From contig NZ_CP141823.1 in the NCBI RefSeq assembly GCF_035621455.1, positions 1,178,001 through 1,242,000 of the forward strand: DNA of 64,000 bases, written 5' to 3'. The position numbers and the translations under genes are program-made. The stretch comes from Vibrio natriegens NBRC 15636 = ATCC 14048 = DSM 759 (GTDB lineage: Bacteria > Pseudomonadota > Gammaproteobacteria > Enterobacterales > Vibrionaceae). Below the pieces are notes generated by a model. It was not told where the DNA came from. It searched no databases and worked only from the letters and a program-made list of their open reading frames with translations. Shown here in pieces: positions 1-9,405 of this stretch (position 1 is the first letter of the stretch; each line of letters opens with the position of its first letter).

Positions 1-1040
1 ACGTGGCAGGAAAAACCATTTATATAAGTAACTTGTCCAAATTCGTGCGTAGCACATTACAAGTTTCGCTACTTGGTGGTGGAGCATGGTTGGTGATTCA
101 ACATGAAATTACCGCCGGAGCAATGATCGCCAGCTCTATTCTGATGAGCCGAGCGTTAGCGCCGATGGAACAAGCGATTGGCACGTGGCGGGGCGCGATG
201 TCTGCCAGAAACTCCTATCAACGTTTAAAGGATATCGATGCTGTCATCAAGCTCGATGAGTCTGATATGCCATTGCCTAAACCACAAGGCAACTATGAAC
301 TCATCGGGCTAACTTACCGGCACTTTGGCGCAACGGAACCAGTACTTTCGGCGGTTTCATTGTCTATTCCCGCAGGTGTTTCGGTTGGCTTGATTGGTCC
401 TTCCGGAACGGGTAAGTCGACGTTAGCGCGGTTGATGCTCGGAAACATCAAACCTTCTGCAGGCAAGGTAACGTTAGATGGTATGGAGGTATCCACTTGG
501 GCGGCGGAAGATCGCGGTGCTCATTTCGGATACCTGGCGCAAGAAGTTGAGTTATTCCCCGGGACCATCAGGGAGAATATCGCACGTTTTAAAGATGAAG
601 ACCCAGCCAAAGTGATTCGCGCAGCACAGCTCGCCGGATGCCATGAGTTGATCCTCAAAAAGAACAAAGGCTATGACTTTGTTATCGGAGAGCGTGGCCG
701 TGGTTTATCTGGAGGTGAACGTCAAAGAATAGCGCTTGCACGGGCCATATATGGTGAGCCTTCTATTGTCGTATTTGATGAAGCTAATGCGAACCTAGAT
801 GGAGAAGGCGAGGCCGCATTTCAACGCCTGATAGCACATCTAAAACAGCAAGGAACGAGCATTATCGTGATCGCTCATAATGCGAGTACGCTAAGGCAGA
901 TGGATCGGCTACTTTATTTGTCGGATGGGAGAGTGAAGTTATACGGCGCTCGGGATGAAGTACTGAAACGCTTAATGGGTAAAGACAAAACGGATATACC
1001 GAGGGTGACAAATGAGCAATCTACTGCCAACAGTCAATAA
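1..1040 (+). CDS. Type I secretion ABC transporter ATPase/permease (5' end outside window)
   Basis: C-terminal 345 residues of a PrtD/HlyB-type exporter that drives one-step secretion of a protein across both membranes. The frame is already open at the window edge, so the true start lies upstream and the GTG at position 3 is not credible. The visible part holds the end of the membrane domain (about residues 1-75) and a full nucleotide-binding domain: Walker A GPSGTGKST (132-140), signature LSGGE (235-239) and Walker B IVVFDE (255-260). The stop overlaps the HlyD-family adaptor gene by 29 bp, which indicates translational coupling. The cargo protein and any TolC partner are not in the window. 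Family assignment is firm; the substrate is unknown. Confidence 0.9.
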   Translation, partial: VAGKTIYISNLSKFVRSTLQVSLLGGGAWLVIQHEITAGAMIASSILMSRALAPMEQAIGTWRGAMSARNSYQRLKDIDAVIKLDESDMPLPKPQGNYELIGLTYRHFGATEPVLSAVSLSIPAGVSVGLIGPSGTGKSTLARLMLGNIKPSAGKVTLDGMEVSTWAAEDRGAHFGYLAQEVELFPGTIRENIARFKDEDPAKVIRAAQLAGCHELILKKNKGYDFVIGERGRGLSGGERQRIALARAIYGEPSIVVFDEANANLDGEGEAAFQRLIAHLKQQGTSIIVIAHNASTLRQMDRLLYLSDGRVKLYGARDEVLKRLMGKDKTDIPRVTNEQSTANSQ

Positions 1041-2352
1041 ACCATCCACTGACAGTGTTTATCGCTTTTCTCCCGATCTCCAACTGAGTTTCAAAAAACC
1101 TATTCTGCTGGCCGTTATTGCCACTTGCGTTTTTTTAGGCGGTGTCGGTTTTTGGGCAGCAACAGCAAAACTGGAAAGTGCAGCCATCGCCTATGGGGAT
1201 TTTTCGGTGCTGAGTAATCGACAAGCCATCCAACATTTAGAGGGCGGGATCATCGAAAAGCTGTTTGTTCAGGAAGGCGATTTGGTTCAAAAGGGTCAGC
1301 CACTGATTCAACTGTCCAAACATCAGGCAATGGCGAGATTAGATTCATTGAGCGGACAGTTTATTCACACACTCGCTAAAGAGAATCGTCTGAGCGCAGA
1401 GTTGGATGAACTGCCTTCAATTGTATGGTCGGACGATCTCAACAATCTACCTCGCGTTGAAATCGTGCGAGAAGCACAGCTGGTGCAAAGTAAAATATTT
1501 GAAGCCAGACAGCGTTACTTTCAAAGTCAGCTAGGGATCATTGAACAAAGTATTTCCGGTGCAAATTTAGAACTGAAAAACCTTCAGCAAACTAAAGTGA
1601 TTGAAAGAGAAAGATTAAACTTTATTGAGGAAGAGATTGAGAGTAATCAAGCCTTGGTACAGAAAGGCTTCTCCGGCAAGTCAACTTTGCTCCAGCTAAA
1701 GCGTCTCGCGGCCGAAGTGAGAAGTACGCTTAGTCAATTGGACCGACAATCTCTTACGGTGAATAAACGGCTAGAAGAAAACCAATCTCAGGTTGAAGAG
1801 TTAAAATTGGAACGGCTGAATGAAGTCGTTGAAGAGTTAAGAGACACCCAGAAAGAAATTGTCAGCATTCGAGAAGAGTACCGCTCTGCACAGGACGTGG
1901 TAACCAGAACGTCTATCAATGCACCAATCTCAGGTCGTGTGGTCAATATGCAGGTATTTACCGAAAGGGGGGTTATCGGTTCGGGAGAAACGCTGCTAGA
2001 ACTGGTACCTCAAAATGACCAATTACTGGTAGAAGCGAGAGTGAATCCGCAGGATATCGATTTAGTGAACCCAGGCCAGCAAGCTCGTATCAGAGTGACT
2101 GCATTAAATGCGAGAAACTTAGCACCTCTGGACGGAACGGTTCTGACCATCTCTGCCGACAAGCTCACACAGCAAGATCGCGAAGATTTCTATCTGGCCA
2201 GAATTGCTGTTTCTCAAGATGACGTCGCAAAATACCACTTAACCTCGGGGATGAATGCAGAAGTTCTTATTCTCTCTGAGCCGCGCACACCGCTGAGTTA
2301 TCTCGTTAAACCTATCACCGATAGTATGAATAGAGCTTTTCGAGAAGATTAA
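1012..2352 (+). CDS. HlyD-family type I secretion periplasmic adaptor
   Basis: Membrane fusion protein (446 aa, typical PrtE/HlyD length) that links the inner-membrane ABC exporter to an outer-membrane TolC-type channel. It has a short cytoplasmic N-terminus, one membrane segment at about residues 30-50, a split lipoyl/barrel-sandwich region (around QHLEGGIIEKLFVQEGD and again NAPISGRVVNMQVF), and a long charged coiled coil between them (about 130-310). The ATG at 1012 lies inside the end of the ABC gene. Together the two genes make the inner-membrane part of a type I secretion system. Confidence 0.93.
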   Translation: MSNLLPTVNKPSTDSVYRFSPDLQLSFKKPILLAVIATCVFLGGVGFWAATAKLESAAIAYGDFSVLSNRQAIQHLEGGIIEKLFVQEGDLVQKGQPLIQLSKHQAMARLDSLSGQFIHTLAKENRLSAELDELPSIVWSDDLNNLPRVEIVREAQLVQSKIFEARQRYFQSQLGIIEQSISGANLELKNLQQTKVIERERLNFIEEEIESNQALVQKGFSGKSTLLQLKRLAAEVRSTLSQLDRQSLTVNKRLEENQSQVEELKLERLNEVVEELRDTQKEIVSIREEYRSAQDVVTRTSINAPISGRVVNMQVFTERGVIGSGETLLELVPQNDQLLVEARVNPQDIDLVNPGQQARIRVTALNARNLAPLDGTVLTISADKLTQQDREDFYLARIAVSQDDVAKYHLTSGMNAEVLILSEPRTPLSYLVKPITDSMNRAFRED

Positions 2353-2526
2353 GTACCGCAAAAGACGTTTTGACTTCAAACTGGTTAGTATTCGGCCAGT
2401 CTGTTCCGAATCCTTGCTGTTTTTGTATCATTTAGAGAGGCTGAGTCGGACAAGTTGTAGATTTTTTTGCTATTGTTGCCTGCTCCGAGAAATATTTATC
2501 AGTAGTTCAATAGCAGGAAGTTGAGA

Positions 2527-3372
2527 ATGGAAAAAGTGCAGTTGGTCGTCAGTTTTCTACTGGCCCATAAAATGCTGTTTACCACATTAATTCTTATTGC
2601 CGCGTGGTTAACGCGTCGGACCATTCTCTCTATGATTCGTGGTGATCACACGCTCCTTTCTGAGAAGCAGCGCAGTTGGATGTCGAGAACGAAAAATGGC
2701 ACCTTTACCATCACGCTGTTGGTTCTGTTCGTTCTTTGGCAGTCCGAAATCAGTGAGTTTGCATTAAGTGTGACTGCGATTGCGGTGGCGATAGTCGTGG
2801 CTTCAAAGGAGATCATTCTTTGTTTTACGGGGTCTATTCAGCGTGCCAGCTCACGCTCCTTTCGCGTGGGGGATTGGATAGAAGTCGGTAAATTATGTGG
2901 TGAAGTGATTGACCACAATATGATGGCAACCGTGATCCAAGAGATCGACCTTCATCATGGTCAGTATCATTACACCGGGAAAACGGCGACTTTGCCAAAC
3001 AGTATGTTTTTTACTTATCCGGTAAAGAACCTGAATTTTATGAAGCGGTACGTTTATCATAATTTCTCGGTTGTTGTGAGGGACTTTGTTAACTTATATC
3101 CACTTTTAACGCCATTAACAGAGAAAATTGACGAACATTGCAGTTACTTCAGCGACGTTGCACATCGTTATAACGCGATGATTGAAAAACACGCGGGTGT
3201 CGACCTGCCGGGTGCAGAGCCGCATATTCATATTTCTAGCAATGCGACTGGTGAGCAGATTGTTCACGTCATGATTTTTTGTCCAACGGATAAAGCGAAT
3301 CACTTGGAACATTTGATTCGTCAGGACTTTATGGACCTTTATGAACAACGCTTCCCGGTAGAAACTCAATAG
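2527..3372 (+). CDS. MscS-family mechanosensitive channel-like protein
   Basis: Small inner-membrane protein of about 281 aa. Three hydrophobic segments in the first 100 residues are followed by an MscS-type beta domain (RVGDWIEVG, then TLPNSMFFTYPVKNLNF) and a C-terminal alpha/beta domain. MscS relatives open under membrane tension and release solutes on osmotic downshift. I chose ATG 2527 rather than the TTG at 2521 because AGGA at 2515-2518 sits 8 bases before the ATG and only 2 before the TTG. It is monocistronic, with a terminator after it. The glycine-rich TM3 pattern of E. coli MscS is not conserved, so gating could differ. Confidence 0.8.
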   Translation: MEKVQLVVSFLLAHKMLFTTLILIAAWLTRRTILSMIRGDHTLLSEKQRSWMSRTKNGTFTITLLVLFVLWQSEISEFALSVTAIAVAIVVASKEIILCFTGSIQRASSRSFRVGDWIEVGKLCGEVIDHNMMATVIQEIDLHHGQYHYTGKTATLPNSMFFTYPVKNLNFMKRYVYHNFSVVVRDFVNLYPLLTPLTEKIDEHCSYFSDVAHRYNAMIEKHAGVDLPGAEPHIHISSNATGEQIVHVMIFCPTDKANHLEHLIRQDFMDLYEQRFPVETQ

Positions 3373-3407
3373 CTTTTTAAGCGCTGTTTACCAATAAAAA
3401 CGAAAAC

Positions 3408-3440
3408 AAAACCCGCTACTTTGATAGCGGGTTTTGTTTA
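3408..3440. terminator. Bidirectional rho-independent terminator
   Basis: The arms AACCCGCT and AGCGGGTT around a short loop are flanked by an A-rich tract on the left and a T-rich tract on the right. The hairpin lies between convergent genes (MscS-like on plus, fhuB on minus) and can serve both. Confidence 0.85.
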
Positions 3441-3441
3441 T

Positions 3442-5409
3442 TTAGTTGAACTTACTTTTAAGCATCAGGAATAAGAAGTAAGTACTACCTATAATTGCGA
3501 CTAAAGTGCCGGCGGCGACTTGGCTAGGATAGATGGCTATCTGGCCCAGCCAATCAGCCCAAAGCATTAGTGTCGCACCAATTAAACTTCCGACCAGCAA
3601 TTGCTCTTTTACCTTTCTGGCGCCCAGCATCATCGCCATGTGAGGAGCGACCAGACCAACAAAAGAAACGGGGCCGACTGTAGCCGTTGAAAATGCGCAA
3701 AGTAGGGCCACAATGGTCAGCATTATCGTATTGGCAACTGAAGGGTTAAGTCCTCTAGCATTAGAAAAGGCGCGGCCAATAGAAATGAGTGTTAACCAGC
3801 GTGAAATTGCGAATACACCGACGAAAAGGATCATGACCGCGATGGTCAACATGACCGCCGTCTGGGAGGTAACACGATAAATCGAACCTGTTAACCACAG
3901 CAGGATCTTATAGCTTTCACCAGAGCCTTGAGCCAAAGCAAATTGAACTAATGCTTCTAGCAGAGCAGAAAGCGCAATACCCGACAATACGAAGTTCGAA
4001 GGGTTAAACTGGCTTCTTTTACCAATTAGAAGCAACAACAGCAAGACCGTCAAACTACCTAAAAAAGCCACGCCCCAATTGAATGACGCAAGCAATGATC
4101 CGGACATCACGCCAGTAATTATGATCGCAAATGTCGCACCAGAAGAAACACCGAGAATATCTGGGCTGGCTAACGGGTTATAGACAATACGCTGTAAAAT
4201 GATTCCCGCAACCGAGAGCGCGATGCCGACAGCGAGCGCAGTAATCATGCGAGGCCAGCGCAGTTGCCATTGAAACTCTCCTGGTAGTGCAACTTGAATA
4301 CCATTCGCTCCATGAGTAATCAGTGAGTAGACCAGCATTCCAGCAAAGCTCATGATGATTAAGCTCGCGACCGTGACTTTTGATAGCTGCGCTTTGCCCT
4401 GACTCATCGAAAGGTTGAGCTGATCCGTTGCGGTGAGCTTTTTACGAGTAAACCAAATTAAAGCAGGTGCTCCGATTGCGGCAGCTGCAACGCCACTCGG
4501 AATTGTTTCTTCCAGCCATAAGCTTAATGAGATGGCGAGTGAATCGGTAACAAGTAACAGCGTTGCACCCAATAACAGGCTACTTATCAGTTCGTCACGA
4601 GGCGTTCTTGCGCCCATCGCACGAGCAATATTCGGGGTCAGTAAACCAATAAAGCTGATGATGCCGACAGCGGTAATGGACACTGATACGAGCCAGATTC
4701 CCATGACCATTAAAGCGCCAAATGCTGGGAGTACGGCTAGCCCTCGTGCGGCAGCACCTTCCTGGCCGAGTTTTAAGAGTGTTAATATTCGCGGTGCAAT
4801 CAGAACAATAATGAATGCGATTGCAGAACGTGGTAGCAACCACTCAAACCATTCCCAACTGTATTGAGAGAGATCCCCTGCACCCCACATGAAGATATTC
4901 TGCGCGAACTGAGCATTTAGGATGATAATCGCGGTCGCAACGGATCCAAGCAGTATGTTAATGACCATGCCTGATACCACGAGAGGTAAGCCGGTCATAT
5001 TTCGAATACCCGCGATAGAAATGATCAATCCAAACGCGATAAGTGCACCTGTCATTGCGGCTAAAGCGGAGTAATCTGCCACCCAATCTACAAACCAGAT
5101 ATTCACCACGACCAATGCTAGCCAGGCACCAGAGGAGGTGCCTAGTGTCAAAGGAGAGGTTAAGTGGTTCTGCGTTAGCTGTTGCATCAAACTGCCGGTT
5201 AGTCCAAGCATTGCACCGACGAGTAGGGTGATACATAGCCTCGGCAGTTGAGACTGAAGAAAGAAAACGTCACGAAACTCACTGGCGAGATCTGCTTGAA
5301 TCAGTAGCCCCCACTGCGCGCCTAATGACAAGCTTGTGTCTAATTGCAGGCTAAAAATACTGAGCAACAGAATCAGTGCTAAGTAACCGATGTAATGTTT
5401 TATTCTCAT
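3442..5409 (-). CDS. fhuB: FhuB-like Fe(III)-hydroxamate ABC permease, double length
   Basis: Inner-membrane permease of 655 aa made of two homologous FecCD-type halves in one chain. Each half has about ten membrane segments and ends in a conserved GLVAPH- or GLLTPN-like loop (GLLTPNIARAMGA in the first half, GLVAPHMAMMLGA in the second). That double length is characteristic of FhuB, which carries ferrichrome and other hydroxamates, whereas most siderophore permeases are heterodimers of single-length proteins. Its start overlaps the fhuD stop (ATGA), so it is the last gene of a fhuC-fhuD-fhuB operon. Long antisense frames inside it are shadows. Confidence 0.93.
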   Translation of the reverse strand: MRIKHYIGYLALILLLSIFSLQLDTSLSLGAQWGLLIQADLASEFRDVFFLQSQLPRLCITLLVGAMLGLTGSLMQQLTQNHLTSPLTLGTSSGAWLALVVVNIWFVDWVADYSALAAMTGALIAFGLIISIAGIRNMTGLPLVVSGMVINILLGSVATAIIILNAQFAQNIFMWGAGDLSQYSWEWFEWLLPRSAIAFIIVLIAPRILTLLKLGQEGAAARGLAVLPAFGALMVMGIWLVSVSITAVGIISFIGLLTPNIARAMGARTPRDELISSLLLGATLLLVTDSLAISLSLWLEETIPSGVAAAAIGAPALIWFTRKKLTATDQLNLSMSQGKAQLSKVTVASLIIMSFAGMLVYSLITHGANGIQVALPGEFQWQLRWPRMITALAVGIALSVAGIILQRIVYNPLASPDILGVSSGATFAIIITGVMSGSLLASFNWGVAFLGSLTVLLLLLLIGKRSQFNPSNFVLSGIALSALLEALVQFALAQGSGESYKILLWLTGSIYRVTSQTAVMLTIAVMILFVGVFAISRWLTLISIGRAFSNARGLNPSVANTIMLTIVALLCAFSTATVGPVSFVGLVAPHMAMMLGARKVKEQLLVGSLIGATLMLWADWLGQIAIYPSQVAAGTLVAIIGSTYFLFLMLKSKFN

Positions 5410-6335
5410 TGTTCTGGTGCCAACTCAATTAAACTATCAGTGATGGCTTCAGCCATGTATTGTAAAGACATTGCCCCACCATATGCCCAAACGGCTCTGA
5501 CTGAATTAACTCTGTGCTTTTTCACAAAAGGCATGGCTTGCCAAAGGGGGGAGTCCTTTAACTTGTCTTCTTGTGGAAACGGCTGCACATATAAGATGTA
5601 GCTGTCTTCAAGATTCTGCAGACGATTAATGCGATCTTGTTTCACGCCCCAAGCTTTAGGTGACTCATGTATCGGGTTGTTTAAGCCCAGGTGTTTAACC
5701 ACGTAATCTGTGGTTGAGTTTTCCGTAGACAGAAACACCGTATTCGGAGTGGAAAAGCGCATGACGAGTACTTCAAGCGGATCGGGATAATGCTGGTGGA
5801 GACGTAAACGCATTTGTTCAAACGATTGATCTAAAGCGGTTAGTTTTTCTTCGACAAGATCTTGCTTATCCAACAGTTTTCCCAACGTACGAAAATGACG
5901 GATTGCCGTTTCAGCGGCCGCTTCGTTTTCTGAAAAGTTTGGTAGATAAATCACAGGCGCTATTTGAGACAATAATGGAATGAGATCCTGCTGTGGTGAC
6001 GCAGCCAAAATGACATCAGGGTTCAAGCTGGCGATTTTTTCTAAATTCGGTTCAGCGCGAGTGCCAATATCTTCAATGGTTTCTGGCGCATAGGGATTGA
6101 CTACCCACTGACGATAGCCCGATAAGTTCGGTGCAGCTATCGGCTCTACGTCTAACGCAAGAACCTGCTCGAGTATATCCCAGTTTAATGCGACCACCCG
6201 TTGCGGTGTTTGCGCAAAAGAGTGACAGCCATAATCGTCACTAATGGTAATGGCAGCATGAGCTTGAGAAAGCATTCCCCCGACAATAATGGCAATGGCA
6301 GCAAGGCGCTGAAGTAAACGTCTGACTAAGCGCAT
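5406..6335 (-). CDS. fhuD: FhuD-like periplasmic siderophore-binding protein
   Basis: Periplasmic binding protein (309 aa) that takes the iron-siderophore from the periplasm to FhuB/FhuC. It has a Sec signal peptide (basic RLVRRLLQR, hydrophobic core, cleavage near SQAHA) and a class III binding-protein fold: QRVVALNWDILEQVLALDVEP, then NPDVILAASPQ. It overlaps fhuC upstream by 10 bp and fhuB downstream by 4 bp, so all three are translationally coupled. Assignment to the hydroxamate group follows from the neighbouring double-length FhuB. Confidence 0.92.
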   Translation of the reverse strand: MRLVRRLLQRLAAIAIIVGGMLSQAHAAITISDDYGCHSFAQTPQRVVALNWDILEQVLALDVEPIAAPNLSGYRQWVVNPYAPETIEDIGTRAEPNLEKIASLNPDVILAASPQQDLIPLLSQIAPVIYLPNFSENEAAAETAIRHFRTLGKLLDKQDLVEEKLTALDQSFEQMRLRLHQHYPDPLEVLVMRFSTPNTVFLSTENSTTDYVVKHLGLNNPIHESPKAWGVKQDRINRLQNLEDSYILYVQPFPQEDKLKDSPLWQAMPFVKKHRVNSVRAVWAYGGAMSLQYMAEAITDSLIELAPEQ

Positions 6336-7111
6336 ACAACGGCTACCTTACGGCTGGCAAGGGTGTCTGCCGGAGTCGGATGATCGATCAGTGTGATTGG
6401 TGACTCATAGAGTTCCGACAAACGTGCTTCGTCGAGAAGCATGTCTGCTTTACCTTCAAAAGCGATTTGCCCTTTTTTCAGAGCAACGATGTGAGTGGCG
6501 TAGCGAAGCGCCAGGTTCAAGTCATGCAAAATAACAATGATCCCGACATTCTCCGTCTTATTTAACTCTGACAGTAATGCCATCAACTGAAACTGATGGT
6601 GCACATCTAGCGCAGAAGTCGGTTCATCGAGAATCAAAATCGGTGATTGCTGAGCAAGCAACATGGATACCCAAGCGCGTTGACGCTCACCACCGGATAA
6701 ATCATCTGCCAGAGCCTGAGCGAACGGCGTGACCCCTGTACGCTGCATCGCTTCAGAGATGATCTGTTTATCTTCCGCGTTCCAGCGACCGAGCGCCCCG
6801 CGCCATGGAAAACGTCCCAAACGAACCAATTCTTCTACCGTTAACCCTGCCGAAGCCGGAAGTTTTTGCGGTAAGTAGGCGATTTGTTTTGCCAGTTCTT
6901 TGGTTTTGAGAGAGGAGAGGTTTTGACCGTTGAGCTCAACAGAGCCTTTGTCTGGTGACATTTGCCCGGAAAGCAAGTTAACCAGGGTCGATTTTCCTGA
7001 GCCGTTATGCCCTAGCACCACGGTGAGTTCATTGGTTGGGATATTGAGTTGATCGATACCGAGGATTTGACGTCCACCTCGAACGATCTGAATATTAGAT
7101 AGTTGAAACAT
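6326..7111 (-). CDS. fhuC: FhuC-like iron-siderophore ABC ATPase
   Basis: Cytoplasmic ATPase (261 aa) that powers FhuB. Walker A is GHNGSGKST (34-42), the signature is LSGGERQRAW and Walker B is ILILDEPTSALD; the Q-loop falls in IAYLPQKLP. It is the first gene of fhuCDB, starting 52 bp after the receptor gene with a strong hairpin in between. It is therefore probably read partly through from the receptor promoter, at a lower level. Confidence 0.94.
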   Translation of the reverse strand: MFQLSNIQIVRGGRQILGIDQLNIPTNELTVVLGHNGSGKSTLVNLLSGQMSPDKGSVELNGQNLSSLKTKELAKQIAYLPQKLPASAGLTVEELVRLGRFPWRGALGRWNAEDKQIISEAMQRTGVTPFAQALADDLSGGERQRAWVSMLLAQQSPILILDEPTSALDVHHQFQLMALLSELNKTENVGIIVILHDLNLALRYATHIVALKKGQIAFEGKADMLLDEARLSELYESPITLIDHPTPADTLASRKVAVVCA

Positions 7112-7130
7112 GGATAGGTCTCAAGATGAT

Positions 7131-7152
7131 ACTCCCCTCATAAGAGGGGAGT
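7131..7152 (-). other. Intergenic hairpin between receptor gene and fhuC
   Basis: Perfect 9-bp stem (ACTCCCCTC with GAGGGGAGT) around an ATAA loop. No T-tract follows on the minus strand, so it is more likely an attenuator or mRNA-stabilising element than a full terminator. It may help make more receptor than ABC transporter from one transcript. Confidence 0.6.
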
Positions 7153-7163
7153 TGGAAGAACAA

Positions 7164-9260
7164 TTACCAGCGGTAGTTAGCGTTTAGCATCACAGAGCGA
7201 GACTGACCGAAGTAACAGTAGTAATCGCAGCCAGAGATAAACTCTTTGTCCAGAATGTTGTTCACATTAAGCTGTGCCTGCCATTGTGAAGAAATGTCAT
7301 AAGTCACAGATGCGTCCCAAAGTGTCACAGATGGAACCGTTAGATCCGAGCTCGCCGGGTTGTCTTTAGATTCACCCACGTAACGAACACCTGTTCCAAC
7401 GTTCAGGCCAGGAATTAGGCGGTATGCGCTGTAATCTACCCACGCAGACGCCTGATGCTTAGGAATAAGCCCCGCTTGTTGCGTGCCCTTGCCGTAAGTC
7501 TCGTCAGTTTCTGCTTTAGTGTAGGTGTAGCTAGCCAGTAATTTAACGTCGTCAGTTAACTGAGCAGTACCTTCAACTTCGACACCAGTTGATGTCACTT
7601 CACCAGTCTGAGTTGCCACCCAAGTTGATGGGTTAGTTACCAGTGCATTTTTCTGCGTGATATCGAACCATGCGATGTTAACGAAGCCATCCATAAAGCT
7701 TGGTTCATATTTCACACCCACTTCAACTTGCTCACCCTCAAGTGGTTTGTAGAGCTTACCGGTTGCTGTGTCGATGGTGCTGATCACTTCAAACGATTGA
7801 GAGTAGTTGGCGTATGGAGAAAGGCCGTTTTCCGCAAGGTACATTAGGCCTGCGCTCAGAGACAGTTCGCCATCATCGCGAGACTCACTCTGATCGACGC
7901 TTGCACCTTTACCACTGTTTTCTGTTTTCACCCAATCGTAACGGGCGCCAACATTACCAATCCATTGTTCGTGGAATTTAAGTTGGTATTGCGAGTACAC
8001 ACTGGCCTGATACTTGTCGATCTCGCGTTTAATGTTGTCCGCGGAGTCCAGTGGTGTGTAGTTTCCGTAGCTTGGATTAAATGGGTTTACGGTACCAAAT
8101 GAATAGTTGTCTTGTTCGTCACCCTTCGTGTTGTGATATTGCAGATCAACACCGACCAACACCGTGTGCTCGGCATTGTCCGTCATCCAGTTACCAACCG
8201 CATTGTTGTCGAAGGTGAAACTTTGGTTTTTGCCGTCACGGAATACAATTCCACGATAGTAAAGCGAGTCGTCGTTTAAATCCCAGCCTGGAGATGGCAT
8301 GCTGTAAACGCTACGCAGAAAGAGCTCGTTAGAACCGTAGTTTGCGTTCTGTGAGAATGTCCAAGTGTCGTTTATATCATGTTCAAGCAAGTAACCAAGT
8401 GAGATTTGAGTACGTTCATACTTGTCGTAATCTGGCTCACCTAAGTTAGTTGATGGATCAATCTTGCCGTATTCCGAGTCGACGAGCGTACCTGCAGCTG
8501 GGAAGAATGGGTTAGTTGGCACACCATCATCCTTTAGATAGGTCGCCATCAGGGTCAGCATGGTACGATCTGAAACATCGATTTCCAGGCTCGGAGCGAT
8601 GTAGAAACGTTCATTTTCTGTATCGTCCAGTTCACCATCCTGACTGGTCATCAAGCCAACCAAGCGGTAACGCATCGTACCTGAATCATTAGCTTCGTCA
8701 GCGATGTCAAAGCCTATTGACTGATGGTTGTTATTGCCGACTTCAACCTTTACTTCACCTTGTGGTGTGAACGTTGGCTTTTTCTGAACGGCGTTTACTA
8801 CGCCACCTGGTGCCGATTCACCGAATAGTATGGCTGATGGGCCTTTTACGACCTCAACACTTTCCAAACCGTATGGTTCAACGAGCCAGGTGTAGTAGCC
8901 GTCACGGAACAAACGGTTGCCGTTCAAATAAGTAGCGGCATCGAAGCCACGTACTTTAAACCAATCTGTGTCGTTATCAGCGCCATAAGGTTGAGATGTG
9001 ACACCTGATGTGTAGCGTAACGCTTCATCTAGCTTTTGTGGTGCGCGAACGCGCAATTCATCTTCAGAGATAATGGAAACGCTGCGTGGTGTTTCTTTGG
9101 CTAGCGTTTCGACTTTAAGTGCTTGTGCGGTGACTGTGATGGTTTCCATCTCAGTTGAATCATCTTGTGCGTGTGCCATAAACGAAACCACTGCAGCGGG
9201 CGCGATAGCACAAACCAACGCTTTACGAACAGCGATGGTGAGAGAGTTATGATTTGTCAT
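7164..9260 (-). CDS. TonB-dependent siderophore receptor, FhuA-like
   Basis: Outer-membrane receptor (about 698 aa) that uses TonB energy to import an iron-siderophore. A signal peptide ends near FMAHA. A TonB-box-like stretch METITVTA follows, then the plug (APQKLDEALRYTSGVTSQPY, VRGFD, VEVVKGPSAILFGESAPGG), then a 22-strand-type barrel ending in aromatic YRW. I prefer ATG 9260 over the ATG at 9290 because GGGA lies just upstream and the signal peptide is then normal. Its position before fhuCDB suggests a ferrichrome-type hydroxamate ligand, but specificity cannot be read from sequence. A Fur-box-like site lies upstream. Confidence 0.92.
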   Translation of the reverse strand: MTNHNSLTIAVRKALVCAIAPAAVVSFMAHAQDDSTEMETITVTAQALKVETLAKETPRSVSIISEDELRVRAPQKLDEALRYTSGVTSQPYGADNDTDWFKVRGFDAATYLNGNRLFRDGYYTWLVEPYGLESVEVVKGPSAILFGESAPGGVVNAVQKKPTFTPQGEVKVEVGNNNHQSIGFDIADEANDSGTMRYRLVGLMTSQDGELDDTENERFYIAPSLEIDVSDRTMLTLMATYLKDDGVPTNPFFPAAGTLVDSEYGKIDPSTNLGEPDYDKYERTQISLGYLLEHDINDTWTFSQNANYGSNELFLRSVYSMPSPGWDLNDDSLYYRGIVFRDGKNQSFTFDNNAVGNWMTDNAEHTVLVGVDLQYHNTKGDEQDNYSFGTVNPFNPSYGNYTPLDSADNIKREIDKYQASVYSQYQLKFHEQWIGNVGARYDWVKTENSGKGASVDQSESRDDGELSLSAGLMYLAENGLSPYANYSQSFEVISTIDTATGKLYKPLEGEQVEVGVKYEPSFMDGFVNIAWFDITQKNALVTNPSTWVATQTGEVTSTGVEVEGTAQLTDDVKLLASYTYTKAETDETYGKGTQQAGLIPKHQASAWVDYSAYRLIPGLNVGTGVRYVGESKDNPASSDLTVPSVTLWDASVTYDISSQWQAQLNVNNILDKEFISGCDYYCYFGQSRSVMLNANYRW

Positions 9261-9299
9261 TAATACATTCCCGACAATTATTTTAAACAAAAAGCTTAA

Positions 9300-9314
9300 T
9301 TGTAATTATTATCA
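9300..9314. promoter_or_regulatory. Candidate Fur box in divergent promoter
   Basis: Read on the minus strand, the 15 bases are TGATAATAATTACAA. This matches the left heptamer of the 7-1-7 Fur consensus fully and 5 of 7 in the right one. It sits 40 bp before the receptor start and about 90 bp before the ABC exporter start, so iron-loaded Fur could repress both. Confidence 0.7.
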
Positions 9315-9405
9315 TTTAAACCATTGTTTGCGTATTTTACTGACTTTTGCATCAAAAGATAGTAAAACGTCTGCAAATTTGATCGATCTAACCAAAGTAG
9401 TTGTT

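Noticed and set aside
3115..3369. 84-codon minus-strand frame opposite the MscS-like gene
   Set aside because: Shadow of the real gene; no RBS or recognisable domain.
4433..4867. 144-codon plus-strand open frame inside fhuB
   Set aside because: It is antisense to a clearly conserved permease gene, has no RBS and an implausible composition.
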